The notes under the pieces are model-generated. The model worked only from the letters and a program-made list of their open reading frames with translations, ran no database searches and was not told the origin of the DNA. Position numbers and translations under genes: made by a program. Shown piece by piece: positions 7,382-8,281 of a DNA stretch of 8,281 nucleotides. This DNA comes from Porticoccaceae bacterium (GTDB lineage: Bacteria; Pseudomonadota; Gammaproteobacteria; Pseudomonadales; Porticoccaceae): the NCBI GenBank assembly GCA_002591625.1, contig PCDB01000007.1:25346-33626 (forward strand), written 5' to 3'. How positions within the stretch are numbered: position 1 is the first letter of the stretch; every line of letters begins with the position of its first letter.

Positions 7382-8281
7382 GTGAGAGATGTTCGTCTAG
7401 GAATATGTGGTTTGGGAACTGTGGGGTCGGGCGTTTTTAATCTGATTAGACGAAATTCCGCCATCATAGCGGCTTCGGCAAACCGCAAAATCATAACTGA
7501 ACACGTAGGAGCAAGACGAAATCATCCAGAATGCGACACTAGTGGGTTGCGGGTATCTAAGGATATCTTCGAGGTCGCAAAGGATCCTGATGTAGATGTG
7601 GTTGCCGAACTAATAGGGGGAACCACTGTCGCGCTTGATCTCGTCATGACTTCAATCGAACATAGAAAACATATCGTGACAGCCAATAAGGCTCTTATCG
7701 CAGAACATGGCGAAAAAATCTTCGATGCTGCACGGCGACACAAAGTCATGATTGGATATGAGGCTGCGGTAGCTGGAGGCATCCCAATTGTTAAGGCCCT
7801 GAGAGAAGGTTTATCTGGGAATCACGTCAACTGGCTGGCGGGTATCATTAATGGCACGAGCAACTATATTCTCTCGGAAATGGATAGCAAAGGTCGCGAG
7901 TTTGCAGATGTGCTCAAGGAAGCGCAAAAGAAAGGTTATGCTGAGGCAGATCCCACTTTCGATATCGAAGGAATCGATGCAGCTCATAAGCTTGCAATTC
8001 TGACATCACTAGCTTTCTCAGTTCCTCTGAATATTAAGGACATTTATGTGCAGGGTATCACCGATGTGGACCAATGCGATTTGGCTTTTGCTCGTGAATT
8101 AGGTTATGCCATCAAACATTTAGGCATCGCACGTCAAACTCAATATGGCATCGAACTTCGCGTGCATCCGACGCTAGTGCCTAAGACAAGCATGATGGCG
8201 GGTGTCAATGGCGTTTTGAACGCCGTCATGGTCAATTGTGATGCTGCAGGCAGCACCCTCTACTATGGGCGCGGCGCAGGT
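7382..8281 (+). CDS. hom: Homoserine dehydrogenase (3' end outside window)
   Basis: NAD(P)H-dependent reduction of aspartate semialdehyde to homoserine, on the route to threonine, methionine and isoleucine. A frame without stops runs 300 codons to the window edge. Motifs: Rossmann GLGTVG (10-15), TANKALI, YEAAVAGGIPIV, GIINGTSNYIL (from 154), EADPTFDIEGIDAAHKLAIL (188-207) with the predicted catalytic Lys203. The start is GTG at 7382, supported by GAGGG (7371-7375) at good spacing and by the Rossmann motif sitting close to the N-terminus; the ATG two bases upstream runs straight into TGA. About 300 residues are seen of a usual 430 or so for the ACT-domain form, so the rest of the catalytic region and any ACT domain lie beyond the edge. 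It is not a fused aspartokinase, as the N-terminus is complete. Confidence 0.96.
   Translation, partial: MRDVRLGICGLGTVGSGVFNLIRRNSAIIAASANRKIITEHVGARRNHPECDTSGLRVSKDIFEVAKDPDVDVVAELIGGTTVALDLVMTSIEHRKHIVTANKALIAEHGEKIFDAARRHKVMIGYEAAVAGGIPIVKALREGLSGNHVNWLAGIINGTSNYILSEMDSKGREFADVLKEAQKKGYAEADPTFDIEGIDAAHKLAILTSLAFSVPLNIKDIYVQGITDVDQCDLAFARELGYAIKHLGIARQTQYGIELRVHPTLVPKTSMMAGVNGVLNAVMVNCDAAGSTLYYGRGAG

Overview
The window looks like ordinary core chromosome of a gammaproteobacterium, probably a free-living, moderate-GC, possibly marine one; the taxonomic call is inference. It rests on gene content and order: a ubiK gene divergent from a glnK-amtB operon and a dsbC gene just upstream of hom are arrangements I recall from Pseudomonas and relatives, and GreB, SUI1/YciH and DsbC of these types are typical of the class. 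I see no mobile element, CRISPR array, tRNA or rRNA.

Left part (1-3848). pdxH (PNP/PMP oxidase) runs rightward and ends in a 4-base convergent overlap with greB. Reading leftward from about 3827 is a probable four-gene operon: ubiK (ubiquinone biosynthesis accessory factor), a SUI1/YciH translation factor overlapping it by ATGA, an S9 prolyl-oligopeptidase-family serine peptidase, and greB (transcript cleavage factor) one base behind the peptidase stop.

Middle (3849-6413). A 433-base divergent intergenic region carries a good sigma-54 -24/-12 element, an upstream NtrC-type enhancer site plus a weaker half-site, and a leader of about 220 bases with several possible stem-loops. It drives a PII gene (glnK copy 1) and amtB (ammonium channel). 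A near-perfect intrinsic terminator closes amtB, and a second PII gene follows with its own sigma-70-like promoter. The two PII proteins share 82 of 112 residues by hand alignment, with an identical T-loop. The layout suggests one nitrogen-starvation-induced PII/AmtB pair and one separately expressed PII.

Right part (6414-8281). dsbC (periplasmic disulfide isomerase, CGYC active site) is followed after about 100 bases by hom (homoserine dehydrogenase), which starts at GTG and is cut by the window edge after 300 codons. The spacer before hom holds a nested inverted repeat and a 21-codon open frame.

I found no convincing undescribed multi-gene system. The parts most worth a second look are the long structured glnK leader, the split regulation of the two PII genes, and the inverted repeats before dsbC and hom.
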